Position numbers and translations under genes: made by a program. The notes beneath the pieces were generated by a model. That model was not told the origin of the DNA, ran no database searches, and was given only the letters and a program-made list of their open reading frames with translations. 64,000 nucleotides of DNA, from positions 574,813-638,812 of the forward strand of contig BCHH01000012.1 of assembly GCA_001599595.1 (NCBI GenBank). Direction: 5' to 3'. Of the stretch, positions 12,165-23,850 are shown in pieces. This DNA comes from Beverwykella pulmonaria. Taxonomy: Eukaryota; Ascomycota; Dothideomycetes; Pleosporales; Melanommataceae. Position 1 is the first letter of the stretch, and each line of letters opens with the position of its first letter.

Positions 12165-14425
12165 CTAACGACTCCTTCGATACGATCCTTTCTTCATCTC
12201 AGCTCTTAGACTCTCCTGCTGGCTCGGCAGCGGTGCTCTCCGCCTCACACCCCCTCCACCACTGCCAATGGAGCCTTCTCTCTCTGAATGCGCCATCCCA
12301 GCACCATTGTTACCAGCACCGGCACCAGCAGCACCAGCGCCGCCAGCACCAGCACCACCAGTACCAGCACCACCAATACTAACACCAACACCACCAGCAC
12401 CAACACCGTTCTGATTAGACCCGGCAACGTTTATTACGCCTGGAGGCGGCGGCGGCGGGAATCCAGGGAACCCCGGCGGAAACTGGACAGGAAGCGGAGG
12501 CATCCCCGGTGGCATACCAGGAGGGAATTGGAAACCTGGGGGTAATTGTAGCGGGAAGGGGGGTTGACCATTCACGCCCGCATGTAGCGGAGGTGGTGGA
12601 GGTGGTGGGGGTAATACGCCACTCGCTATCATTTCTGCAAGGCGGGCAGGATCTATTCCAGCGAGACCAGGAGGCAGGGCTCCGGGTGGGAACGGTGGCA
12701 TTCCTTGGCCTGGAATGGGCGGTGGAGGAAATCCGCTTGGAAGGGGGGGCGGAGGAGCGCCGCCGATGCCAGGAAGGGCGCTGCTCGTTCCGTCGTTCGA
12801 AGAGTTGATTCCTGGGAGCGTGAGGCCTGGTGGTAGGAGTGGTGCGCCGGGATTCTTAGGCGGTAGTTTCTGGTCGACGAGGCCTTCCGCCTCATCCTCT
12901 GCTTCTTGTTCTTCTTCTTCACGCATCTGGCGCCGGCCTTGGCCGCGATCGTAAGTGCCCTGGGCCTCGGCGGCTGCTTGGCCAATATGATAGCGGTCGC
13001 TGAAGCATGCCGAATCTCCAGGCCTGGGACGCGTCCAAAAGCGAGTTACACGGTCGTTGGAGCCAGAGGCGAGGATGTGGCCCAAAGGATGCCAGTCGAG
13101 CGTCCAGACAGTAAAGTCGTGGGCGTAAGGGATGCTGTGGGCGGGGTAGATGGTTTGGGCCGCGGCGTTCTGGGGGTCTGGGTCGTCGTACGGTGAGATG
13201 GAGGGCGCCACTCCTGGCGGGGGATTCTGTTCATCAAGTAGATAGTGGTTGATGCTCCCATCCACGCCGCCGGTGGAGAGAAGATTCTTGTGCAGAGGAT
13301 GCCAGGCCATGGTGATGACGTCCTTCTCGTGGCCGCGAAGGAGCACCACGTCGCGCATCATCCGAACATCAAAAATGCGAGCTGTGTGGTCACGGGCGCA
13401 GGTGGCGAGGAGGTTTCCTTGGACGGGTTCGAACATGGTTTTTGATATTGGGTTCTTATGTCCATGAAGTGTGGTGAGACAGCGCCCTGTTCGCGGGTCC
13501 CACAGTTTGACCTGATGATCCTTCGAGCCGGAGACGAGCAAGCCTTTGTGCGGATGCCAGTCGACCGACTTTACTTCCCAACCGTGACCCGAGAGGGTTG
13601 CCTCCTCTGTGCTCGTAGCGAAGTCCCAGATCTTCAACAAGGTGTCATCTGCACAAGTGACGAACTTGGCATCCGTCGGGGCAATGGCGAGCCCTCGAAT
13701 TGCCTCGTTATGGGCTTGTATCTCCTTGACATTATTGAAGTTGGTCTGCCAGTACTTCACGATGCCATTCTGGTCTGCCGAAAGGAGCCAGTCGTCGGTG
13801 TGCGTGTATGCAACACCGCGAATGGCGGACTCATGGGCCTGCATGATGGTCTCGAAGTTGAAGCCCATGCCGTTCCAGAGAGTGAACTCTCCACTCGTGG
13901 AGCCCGTGAGCAGACGGCGGCCTTCGGGTGTCCATTTGACAACGTTTATGGGATGTTTGACTTTGTTCAGCGACGAGTGGAGGGCCTTTGCAGGTATCGA
14001 TTCGGCGGCGTTGGTGATACGGGCGGCGGGGGGCTCCATATCGACGATGTAGCTTGCGCTTGGGCGTTCCATCTCCAGCGGGCGAGAGTTCTTGTAGCGG
14101 GGCCGGCGGTTGCGCATCCATTGCACGGTGGTTGCGCCATAGTCGGTGACGGGTCCTGCGGGGAGAGCCAGAGGTTAGCATTGTGCAGGCAACGTCGGGC
14201 CTTCAACGACTGTGATCCTGGGCTTTTACTGCACTCCGCAAAAATCAAACAGACATAAGTCGTTGCTTTGCGCCCAGCAAGGTACTCCTCTGCCGATGGA
14301 TGGTTTGGATCGCTAAGAGGATCTATTCGCAACTATGGAAAAAGACAAAGAGGATAGAACGTACGTTTGGGACGCGCTCGCTGGCCACCGTCGAACTGCG
14401 AGGGATGGTATTCGCCGCGCTCCAT
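12165..14425 (-). CDS. PFS2: Polyadenylation factor subunit 2 (WD40 protein of the cleavage and polyadenylation factor)
   Basis: Exon 1 (14425-14365) encodes [20 protein letters not shown]. Exon 2 (14155-12165) continues with [19 protein letters not shown], the family N-terminal signature. The total is about 683 residues. Seven WD repeats follow, from [20 protein letters not shown] to [20 protein letters not shown]. The product (WDR33 in animals) is a core subunit of the nuclear machinery that cuts and polyadenylates pre-mRNA. After residue 440 the tail is unusually long and low-complexity: proline-rich runs such as [12 protein letters not shown], then a Gly-Ala stretch, ending in a basic end. 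The tail is expected to be disordered and is the least conserved part. Confidence 0.95.
12297..12415 (-). repeat. Coding GGN/GCN repeat in the PFS2 tail
   Basis: Imperfect 6-15 nt repeats (accagcacc / accagcgccgcc on the plus strand) encode a GAGG/GAGA-type run in the disordered PFS2 tail. Such tracts vary in length between strains. Confidence 0.7.
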
Positions 14426-15055
14426 GGCTCAGTGGCGGGAGCCAACTCAGCACCTCCACATAGAAGGAACAGCAGCGGAGGGTGAATTGCGCTGCGCGTC
14501 AAACCGTCGCGGTCCGCGTTCGTTCCCGCTGCTAGACTTGGATGCGTATGAGAGAAGTTTAGATCTTCTCACCGCCGAGCGGGAATTGGCTGGAAAGCTG
14601 GGGTTGGCGTCGCGGAAATGCAGCTGTGCGTGGGTGGGTAGACGTTGTCTGGAGCTTCACGCAAAGGCCAAGCGCACCTCTTGGCACTCTGCACGGCCAC
14701 CAGCCACAGTTGGGCGATCCAACCACGACGCCGCCATCGTTCATCGCCATCGCCATGCCTCTTCCGCATCCCGCCCTGCAAAGTCCCCGCAGGGCCGTAG
14801 CTCTCCCCAACAATTCCTGTTCCCATATATCGTCGGCCGCCCACGCAGCCGTGCTAGCCATGGAACAGCTGCTTCTGTTATCCATTCGTCCGCCAAGTCG
14901 CTGCTTCCGTCACACAATCCCATTCCAACCATCCTCTGCGAGCCGCAATTGACCATCGCCTGGATTCCTCCCCACCACACCATTGTCCTTCCTCCTTATA
15001 TCATCCCCTCTCAGTCGCAACGGTGAGGCAGTCGCACTCACCTCCGCCTCTCGTC
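14426..15055. promoter_or_regulatory. Divergent promoter region between PFS2 and the DGAT1-like gene
   Basis: About 630 bp between two start codons facing away from each other. It is GC-rich near PFS2 and pyrimidine-rich just before the acyltransferase start (CCTCCTTATATCATCCCCTC), a common fungal core-promoter style. Frames in it are open but unsupported. Confidence 0.5.
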
Positions 15056-16746
15056 ATGGCGACCCTCACTGATACGGCAATCCAGACCAGGACCAACATG
15101 CAGACGGACGTGCCTGTCGCCAACCTCCGCGGCAAGGGCAGGACCACTGCCTCCCAGCGCATGCACGACACAAAATACCGGCACGTCTTTGCCACACACT
15201 CGCTAGAGCGCAACTCGTGCTTGAGCCATGATGCGGAGAAGACGCCCAGTTTTGTAGGATTCCGCAATCTCATGGTGCTTGTTCTGAGTGCGCATTCCGA
15301 GCCCACCGCGTTAGGAGCTTCTCTAATGTCATCCCAGTCTTTTCAAACCTCCGATTGATGATTGAGAATTTTAGAAAGGTGCCTTTCATTCCTGCTCCCG
15401 TAATTCTGCTTGCTCATGTTAATTATTCCCACAGTACGGCGTTTTGATATGCATTCGCTGCCATGACTACCGACGGCAGGATGTCGTCTACGGCCTGGCC
15501 CTCTACTTCCTTGTCCCATGCTCTCTCTTTATCGCCTATTTGATCGAATGGGCCGCCGCACGCCAGGCCAACACCGTTCTCGGGCGCATGAAGAAGGCCG
15601 ACGAGGACCACGACACACCAGCAATGCAGGAGGCAGCCAAACGCAGCTTTAATTCGACGTGGCGGATTCTTGCCTTTTGCCACGGAGTCAACTCCACGCT
15701 CGTGCTCATGATTGCTTCCAAAATCGTCTACTATGACATCTACCACCCTGGCATCGGAACGCTCTGCGAACTCCACGCCGTCATTGTATGGCTGAAGACA
15801 TGCTCCTACGCCTTCACGAACCGCGACCTCCGCCACGCCCTCTTACATCCGACTCGCTCCGAACCGCTACCCGAGATATACAAGTCCTGCTCCTACCCAA
15901 ACAACATCAACTTGAAGAACCTGTGCTATTTTTGGTGGGCACCCACACTGGTGTACCAGCCTGTCTATCCCCGGACGAAGACGATCCGCTGGGGTTTTGT
16001 CTTCAGGCATCTTCTCGAAGTCGCTGGTCTCAGCATTGTCATCTGGATTGCCTCTGCGCAGTATGCAGCACCGCTGCTCCGAAATTCACTGGACAAAATC
16101 TCTACCTTGGACCTTGTCTCCATTGCCGAACGCGTAATGAAGCTCTCCACCATCTCGCTCTTCTGCTGGCTCTGCGGCTTCTTCGCCTTGTTTCAATCCT
16201 TCCTCAACGCCTTGGCCGAGGTCATGAAGTTTGGAGACCGTGAGTTCTACGGCGACTGGTGGAATGTAAGCAGTATTCGGACCTACTGGACTACCTGGAA
16301 CAAGCCGGTCACCAATTTCATGCGGAGGCATATCTATAGCCCACTGGTCGGACGGGGAGTTCCGCCCCCTGTTGCGCAGATTATCGTCTTCCTCTTTTCA
16401 GGGGTTCTGCACGAGTTACTCGTCGGTGTGCCTACGCACAACATAATCGGTAAGTCAGCGTCTCTCTCAATGCTTCAGATGAACTAGAAGAATGCTAATG
16501 TGTATTTCAGGCGTCGCTTTCTTCGGCATGGTGATCCAGATCCCCCTCATCGCGCTCACCGACGCCTTGCAAAAGATGAAAGGCATCCGTGGGAAAATGA
16601 TCGGCAATATGATCTTCTGGGTCAGTTTCTGTCTTGTGGGCCAGCCATTGGCGGCGCTTGCATATTTCTTTGCCTGGCAGGCAAAGTATGGCAGTGTGTC
16701 CAAGCAGTTTGACAGCCCTGCGCTTAATTTATTTAGGCGACGATGA
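15056..16746 (+). CDS. Diacylglycerol O-acyltransferase 1-like MBOAT enzyme
   Basis: Four exons, 15056-15287, 15338-15378, 15435-16449 and 16511-16746, give about 507 residues, close to the usual DGAT1 length. The family motif FYGDWWN is at about 362-368 and the MBOAT active-site histidine lies in SGVLHELLVG (about His417). RNLMVLVL and YGVLICIRCHDYRRQDVVYG form the conserved N-terminal membrane core. Several hydrophobic spans fit an ER polytopic protein. The expected reaction is acyl-CoA plus diacylglycerol to triacylglycerol, feeding lipid droplets. A sterol acyltransferase is less likely because that family has FYxDWWN in a different sequence setting. The 41-nt second exon is easily missed by gene finders. 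The gene converges on the transporter gene downstream. Confidence 0.9.
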
Positions 16747-17074
16747 ACGATGGGCGTGTTAAGAGAGAGATTCTGTTCGCAGAGAGGCTCTTGTCGTGTG
16801 TATGAAGGAGTAGCGTATTAAATATTTGGGGTGTTCGCATTCGTTTAGACATTCAAAACGGTATAACATAGACGGTACTCTTCAATGAATTAATTGAGCT
16901 AAGGTTGAAACCTCTTTGGCACACACACACTACAGCCGTATCGAACGCATCATGATAGCGAGTGTTGACAGACCATGCGCATTGGCATCCACTTTCCATC
17001 TTCCACCGCTTAGCAAAACTTCCCTCTATCCCTAACCGTTGTTCCCTCTCACCCCAACCGTTGTCCCTCTCCCC
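16747..17074. other. Convergent 3' intergenic region
   Basis: 328 bp between two facing stop codons, with a short (CA)n run near 16920. Nothing else is recognised. Confidence 0.5.
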
Positions 17075-18453
17075 CTAGACGACAGTATTAGGCCTCTCAA
17101 CCCTACGCCTCGCCGTCCCAATCCCCGCAACCCCACCCTCCTGCTGCTCCCCTAACCAGGGCTTATTACTCTCGGCCAACATACTCTGCCGGCAGAAATA
17201 CAGCACATGGCCCAGGATAATGAGCACGAACGCAATCGGATACATCCAATGAATACTCAGATGAAAGACCTTGACACCGATAGCGACGCCCCAAAAGTTC
17301 CCCGTGAGCAAAGAAATATTGAAGAAGGCCGCGCTCGAGAGGCGGAACATGAGCGGGGCGAGCGAATAGAACAGCGAGAGGATAAACGTGTACCCCGTCA
17401 AGTAACCCCCGACCTTGGAGTTCCATACCGCGGTCGCGAATTGTCCGCGGTCGAAGATGCCTGCTTGTACCCCGTTGATGAACATGGCCCAGAAGGCGAG
17501 TTGGCCGATGACTTCGTACATGGGGCGCTTCGACACGAGGAATTCTTCGAGGACGTTGGAGAGCCCGTAGAAGGAGGCGCCGAGGAGCGCGAAGAGATCG
17601 CCTTTTACGGCGTTCGCCGCCGGGAAGTTGTTGTTCCCCGTGAGGTGGTCTGAGCCGAAGAGGATGCCCATGCCGCCCAGGCACACAATGATGCCAGCGT
17701 ACTGTGTGATGTGGTAGCGGACATGAAGGAAGATAAAGGAGACGATGACGACGACAACGATAGCCCAGAAGTTTATGAGTTGCGCGGAGAGGATCGTCGT
17801 CTTGTCAAAGTCAAAAATCAGCAACTTGGAAGTTTGGGAGGGGAGATGGGAACGCACATATCGGTAGGCCAGCACGGTGAAGTAATTCCCTTCCACATCC
17901 ATAAACGCGAGGATGAAGAAACGCCACCCGTCTTTCAAGATCAGGGTACCCCACTTCTTGAACCCGTACTTGTAGATGGTGTAGCTGGTGTAAATGATAT
18001 TCAAAAGAACGTAGTTGAAGAAGGACTGGAAGGCCGGGATGCTAGTCCCCTCCATAGAGAGCAGAGAAGAAAGCGTATTAGTAGAAGTAATACAGATCGA
18101 CAATACTACACAAAAAAATCAGCATCAACTCCAAAAAAAAACCATCATTGTTTTGGGAAGAGGTGGAAGGATTTGGAGATTTTGCACATACCCTGCCCCA
18201 ACAGCAGCACCAACCAAAACTGCTTCGTCTTCACATACTGGAACCACCGGCCCTTACTCATTGCCTCGTCCTCCAGCACAGGACTAACCTCAATCGTACC
18301 ATGCTGCTGTCCCACATACTCGGGTTCTCCGGCTCCATGCCCATTTCCAGAGCTGTCGGACGAAATCCCTTTGGGTTGGACGTGCGTAGTATCGACGGCC
18401 GAAGGTCCGATATCATCGCCTTTATTGGCGATGATTTCTTGCGTGTGGGCCAT
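17075..18453 (-). CDS. SLC35F1/F2/F6-like solute carrier (DUF914-type drug/metabolite transporter)
   Basis: Exon 1 is 18453-18192 and exon 2 is 18105-17075, joined through an 86-nt intron, giving about 430 residues. The N-terminal 60 residues are polar. About ten hydrophobic segments follow, from FWLVLLLGQVLSICITSTNT to FVLIILGHVLYFC. Diagnostic stretches of this subfamily are FMDVEGNYFTVLAYRY, CLGGMGILFGSD, GDLFALLGASFYGLSNVLEE and FNISLLTGNFWGV. The SLC35F branch belongs to the EamA superfamily. Its substrates are poorly known, so no cargo is assigned. It is probably in an endomembrane or the plasma membrane. Confidence 0.85.
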
Positions 18454-19419
18454 TACGTTCAGTCTTTGTTGCTGAATGTAAGGGGGGTTTTCTTTTTACA
18501 AAAAAGCGGCAGGGCGTCGAGTATGCGTGGCAAAGAGCTAGATTCGTGAGAGGTATAGAATTGATAGAGAAGATAGACAAGTCGGAACAGAGGGTTTGAT
18601 TGGAGCTTTCCACCACCAATTCGAGCGCAAAACTCCAGAAGTCGCTCGTTGGTCTCTCGCAAATCACCGTGAGGGTAAAGTGAAGAGGAAATACCCCAGG
18701 TCAGCGGGGAACCACCCACATTTTATCTGTGGTTGGAGTCGAGAAAATGTGCATGCTTGGCGCGCAGGCCGATCTGCATGAACGCGGGTTGCAGTCCGAA
18801 GCTTGCCTGCTTGGGGCTTAGAGGCGAGCGATGGAGCGTGCTCTGGGTCCCGCGGCGTTAGGCGAGGGCCTTGCTTGTTTTTTTGGGTGTGCCACCAGGT
18901 GCTTGGGTGGCGAGGGAGGGCTACGTGAAGGCGACGCTATTCGATAGAGAGACATGAGAAATAGGTAATAGGATGGGGTTACACGAGGGGCGGACGATGA
19001 GTGGCCATGTGATGGTTTCCTTAGTTCGCAAAGAGGGCTATTTGCAGCCGATATCATTCTGCTGCGAGCCAACCACTTTGTTCCACAAAAAGCAATATAA
19101 CAGTTGTCGTGGAGGACCTATTTCCACACGTAATTCTCGTTCATGGGCTAGTGTAGACATCACGAAGGAGTCGCAAATCTAACAACAACACTTTTTATTG
19201 CCTCGGCGAGGGAGATCCAGTGTATCTATCCATCATTCCGAACCATAACACAAAGCAAGAAGCAGAGTAGAGTTGCCCACACGCCATCGAGAAGTAAACA
19301 AGCAGGTGAACAGGGCAGAGGAGAAACAAAGCAGTCAACAGGAATAGCAAGAAGATGTCCGTCCAAGCGTTCTAGAGACCTGATAACTCAGTGAGAGCCG
19401 AGGGAGGAATACAGGCCAG
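18454..19419. other. Intergenic, upstream of the SLC35F-like gene and downstream of TIF5
   Basis: About 970 bp with short unsupported frames. It includes the promoter of the transporter and the 3' UTR of eIF5. Confidence 0.45.
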
Positions 19420-20750
19420 TTACTCCTCGTCAGAGTCCTCCTCGTCGCTCTCGGCAGTGTGGAGCCATTCCATGAATTTCTCGGCCGACTTGCGAACGCT
19501 CTTACTAGTCTTGATATCGACGTACTTCTTGCTGGCCTTGGAGCCCCAAGCCTTGAGGACCTCCTCGGTGACGAGGTCGTTCTCGTAGTACTTGAGCAAG
19601 ATGGCCGAGACCTGGGGAATGAGCTCGGGCTTCTCCTTTCCGACGAAGCGCTCGGTGCCGCCGAGGAAGGCCTTTTCGTGACGCTCCGAGGTGATCATCT
19701 TCTTGATCATGCCAGCGCGCTTCTCGATCTGCTTGACAATGTTTTCGTCGAACAGCGTCTGGGCGAGGACCGTGAGCGTGCGGTGCTTCTTCTCGACGCC
19801 AAGAGACTGCGCCTTGAGGTAAATCTCGACGTTGTCAAGCTTGTCGACGCCGCCCTTCTCGGCAGCCGTGTCGAGGATCCATTTTCCGAAAACATCGTAG
19901 TCGCTCGAGCCACCCTCGCCCTCCTCGTCATCGTCGATAACCAGAGCACGCTTGAGGTCGTCAGGAAGATCCATGGCGCGGGCTTTGATGGCCTCCTCGG
20001 AGGTGTCGATGGACCATTCGACCTCCTTGGCGTCTTCGACCTCAATCTCGCGGGCGCCCTCGTTGATTTGACGGGTGAGCTCGTCGTCGCTGTTGGCTTC
20101 CAGCTCAACTTCACCGTTCTCTTCGGCATGGTCGGAAGCGCTGTCGCCGGGGCTACCGCCGTTCTGCGACTCTTCGTCGGCATTGGCTCCAGCCTCCTTG
20201 CGGGCGCGGCGCTCGGCCTTCTTGGTGGCCTTGTCCTTCTTTCCCTTCTTGGGCTGGTTCTTCAAGATGAAGGAGCTCAGCTTCAGGCGGAGGTCGACGA
20301 CCGACTGTTGACCGCAAGCCTTGCAGTCCAAGATGATGTGGCCGTCCTTGATATTGACCTCGGTCTCGGGGTTCTTGCATTTCTTGCACAGAACGAACTT
20401 GGCGATGAAGCCATCCAGGTAGTCCTGCAGCTTGCTGGCATCGTGAGCGCCGTTAATAATCCAGCGGTCGTCGGCGGGGTTCGTGTTGGTCTGAGCACCC
20501 AACTCGAAGCCAAAGTACTTGATGACATCTGGGGCGCAGGTTAGCTTGTGGAACCAGTGGGCTGCGCCCTGGTGCTTGGCAGGGAAGACTCACAGGCTGG
20601 CGGGCGGGCCAGAGACTGGGCGACGCTGCTTAGGTTGACGATGACGGTCTTGATGCCGTTGCCCTTGCCCTCGATCTTGGACTGCAGGCGCTCCATCTTG
20701 TAGCGATAGAAGGGGTCGGTGACATCGCGGCGGATGTTGATGGTAGCCAT
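19420..20750 (-). CDS. TIF5: Translation initiation factor eIF5
   Basis: Exons 20750-20594 and 20528-19420 encode about 421 residues. The N-terminal domain [19 protein letters not shown] contains Arg16, matching the arginine finger (Arg15 in yeast) that stimulates GTP hydrolysis by eIF2. A zinc ribbon has Cys100, Cys103, Cys121 and Cys124 (CKKC...CKAC). A lysine-rich linker and an acidic segment follow, then a C-terminal W2/HEAT domain that ends with aromatic-acidic boxes ([18 protein letters not shown]). The acidic boxes bind eIF2-beta and eIF3. The gene is strongly GC-biased at third positions, which opens a 361-codon shadow frame on the other strand. Confidence 0.97.
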
Positions 20751-21920
20751 GGTTACGGAGGTGGTGGAGTCGATGGGAAGCTGTCTAATTTACTGGTGGT
20801 GGAGCGGACGGGCGTGTATAGGGAAGGCGGGAACGCTGATGATGGCGGGAAAAGACATGCAGTACATGCACTCTCTCTGTTCTCTGAAAAAATAGGTGGG
20901 GTGGGGGGCTCGTGGACACAGTGAGAGGCTAGCCGTTGGTACAGTGGTGTTTACTGCACGGTTTCCGCGTACTGCGCAATGATTGCAGCTCGGGCGGCGG
21001 GTCGAGTCGGAAAGCGTGGCTTTGGCGCGAATACATATACCGCAGTTGTCGGACGACTTGGTGATGGTTTGGTGCTGGTACGGGGTCCCAAAGGGCAAGG
21101 TGGCGGTTTGGGCAGGCCGCGGTTTGCGAGGTGGGAGCGGGAGACTGGAGCGGGCGGCGGGGTGAGACCAGTACTGTCACTGGGCGGACGGTGGCGTTCT
21201 CGATGAGCTGTCGATGAAAGGTGTACGGGTGATGGTGGTGGTGGAAGGTGAGAGAAGGGGGGAAGAATAATTTATACGTGGGGACGCGGTAGTTGGCAGG
21301 CGACGGGGTTAAGGCTAGGCCACCGAGGGAGAGCCACCGAGAAAGAGCCACGGCGGAGGACAGTCAAACGCTAAACCGCCACAAATCACAGCATCCCAAG
21401 GCGCAGCGTGTCGCACATTGCATTCGTCCTCCACCACGCCTGCGTCTGCGGGCAATGCGACTGCATGTCGAGTTGGCTGCGCGCCGGCTTTGCGGAGTGC
21501 AGCCTGGAGCAACAGCACCCTCTTTTTGTTCCCGGTGCGGGAGCGGCGGTTTGGCGCGCGATGCCCGATGCACGACAAAGAAAACTCAAACGCCCAGCAT
21601 CGTCTGAGCGCCAAGCTGACTACAGCTGTGCTAATAATCCGACAGCCGTGGCGCGTGGGTGCGTGAATGCGTGCCGTGTGGGTTGGTCGAAGTGTCACGT
21701 TTGCCCGTTCACACCCAACGAACCCTGACCAAAGGTGCGTTTCCCCCCCGTCTTGGACAATTGCACCCCTAATTCACTGCCGTATTCAAGTCGTCTTCCT
21801 GCCTATCCGCACAGGTAACTCGAGTCGGGGAAACGTGGATCAAACGCTTAGCCGCTTGCTGCAGCGTCAAGTCGGACCGGCCATCCTCGGCTCTTACGCG
21901 ACGTTCATCCATCTGCCAAG
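20751..21920. promoter_or_regulatory. Divergent region between TIF5 and THI6
   Basis: About 1.17 kb between start codons facing away from each other. It is GC-rich and full of overlapping open frames without protein character. I looked for the conserved blocks of a TPP riboswitch near THI6 and did not see them. Confidence 0.45.
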
Positions 21921-23680
21921 ATGAAACTGCAAGTCGACTATTCTTTGTATCTCGTGACTGACTCTACTCCCGCGATTTTGGGAGACAGAGGCCTCCTCGA
22001 GGTTGTTGAGCAGGCTCTGCTGGGAGGTGGGTCCGCCTTCCTTCAGTCCTGTCCGTCCACCGTTGCACCCCGCTAGTTCCCCGCGACCCGACCCCGCGAG
22101 GCGCGCCTTGACACACGGACTAATTGTCAAACTCAGGAGCGACCGTTGTGCAATATAGAGACAAGACGAGCGACACCGGCGTGCTCATCTCCACCGCAAA
22201 ACAGCTTCACAGCCTATGCCGGCAGCACAATGTCCCTCTGATCATCAACGACCGAGTCGATGTCGCTTTTGCGGTGGGATGCGAGGGTGTGCATCTTGGC
22301 CAAGATGACATGAGCATCGCCAGCGCCCGACAGATCCTCGGAGACGACAAGATAATAGGGGCTACTGTTTCTTCCGTCGACGAAGCCAAGGTAGCTATCG
22401 AGTCGGGTGCAGACTATCTCGGAATTGGAACGCTCTATGCCACAGCAACGAAGAAGAACACCAAGGACATCATCGGCATCAATGGCATCCGGAAGATCCT
22501 CTACTACCTCGGCCACCAAGAGAATGAGGCTTCCCGCAACATCAAGACCGTGTGCATAGGCGGTATCAACGCTTCCAATCTCCAGTTGATAAAGTACCAA
22601 CTCTACGCCCCTTCCCCCCCGTATGAGAAGACGAAGAAAATTGACGGAGTTGCCGTCGTTTCTGCCATTGTAGCCGCCGACGATGTCCGGAACGCGACTG
22701 CCACCCTAAAGACCCTCCTAGCCAGCCCTCCGCCGTTCAAAGCTCCTCACCCCCAGTTTTGGGAGAAAGATTCTGATGAGCCGGGTTCGCTTATGGCATT
22801 CGCCCTCGAAGCCCTCATAGCAGTCCATACGGACGGACCGCTATCTCAGAACATGACAAACCTTGTGGTACAGAACTTTGCCGCTAGCGTGGCCCTCGCC
22901 ATTGGCGCGTCGCCCATTATGTCCAACAACGGCGACGAAGCCGCTGATCTGGCCAAACTCGGCGGTGGTCTCGTCATCAACATGGGCACGGCGACACCGG
23001 ACGCCCTCGCCAACCACCGTAAAGCCATCGCAGCCTACAATGCTATTGGCGGTCCTATTGTACTCGACCCCGTCGGTGCGGGAGCGACAACTGCGCGCAA
23101 GGACGCGCTCGCATTTCTCATGGCAAGTGGGTACTTTGACTTGATCAAAGGCAACGAGCGAGAAATTATGGCGGTAGCACGAGCCTCTGGGTTTCTTCTC
23201 AAAGACAGCACCCAACAACGTGGGGTCGACAGCGGCAGCTCCCTCTTCACGCTCGAGGAAAAGGCCTATTTGGTATCGAGAATCGCATCTCGCGAGCGCA
23301 ACATTGTCCTCATGACTGGCGTGGTTGATGTCATCAGCGATGGCCTTCGCACCTATACCATTTCCAACGGCCACGAATATCTCGGCATGGTAACGGGCAG
23401 TGGCTGTACCCTAGGGACCACGCTATCAGCATACATGGCTGCTTATCGCCAGGATAAACTTCAAGCTGCTGTAGCAGGCATCCTTCATTTCGAGTATGCT
23501 GCCGAAGTAGCTGCAGGCCGAGGAGACGTGAAGGGACCGGGCACTTTCGTCCCAGCATTCATCGATGAGTTGTATCAACTGAGGATAGATGCCAACAAAG
23601 GGGTCGCGGATTGGCTTCTCCGAGTGAACGTGAAGCCAATAAGGGATATCCCAGATTCAGGACTCTTGAAGGAACTATAA
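21921..23680 (+). CDS. THI6: Bifunctional thiamine-phosphate synthase / hydroxyethylthiazole kinase
   Basis: Exon 1 (21921-22026) and exon 2 (22137-23680) give about 549 residues. The N-terminal half is a ThiE-type TIM barrel: LYLVTDSTPAILG, GATVVQYRDK, INDRVDVA, GVHLGQDDMS and DYLGIGTLYAT. The C-terminal half is ThiM-like: NFAASVALAIGASPIM, DPVGAGATTARKDA, KGNEREIM, and GSGCTLGT with Cys459 as the expected active-site residue. The kinase half phosphorylates hydroxyethylthiazole. The synthase half couples it with the pyrimidine diphosphate to make thiamine phosphate. This fusion is standard in fungi. The intron lies right after the first beta strand and splits a GG pair. It converges with the FAD oxidase gene 170 bp downstream. 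Confidence 0.96.
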
Positions 23681-23850
23681 GCCATGTAGCAAACTTATTC
23701 GACATCAGAATTTTTACGAAATGTAACCATTTCGCTTTTTCGATTCCACACTCGCTGATCAAGCTCAACTCATTCATGCTGCCCTGATAGCATGCTCTAA
23801 CTTCCTTTCTTCCTTGAGCTTATCCCACTCAACCACAACTTCTTCCGAAA

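Noticed and set aside
13458..14258. 266-codon open frame on the plus strand
   Set aside because: Antisense to the WD40 region of PFS2, where homology on the minus strand is unambiguous.
14367..15026. 219-codon open frame on the plus strand between PFS2 and the DGAT1-like gene
   Set aside because: No conserved motif, GC-rich leader DNA, and it overlaps the antisense of PFS2 exon 1.
19459..20544. 361-codon open frame on the plus strand
   Set aside because: It is the antisense shadow of TIF5. The strong codon bias of that gene removes stops from the complementary frame, and the predicted Leu/Val-rich protein has no family features.
21700..22140. TPP riboswitch in the THI6 leader or intron
   Set aside because: The conserved TPP aptamer blocks were not found, and the intron looks ordinary.
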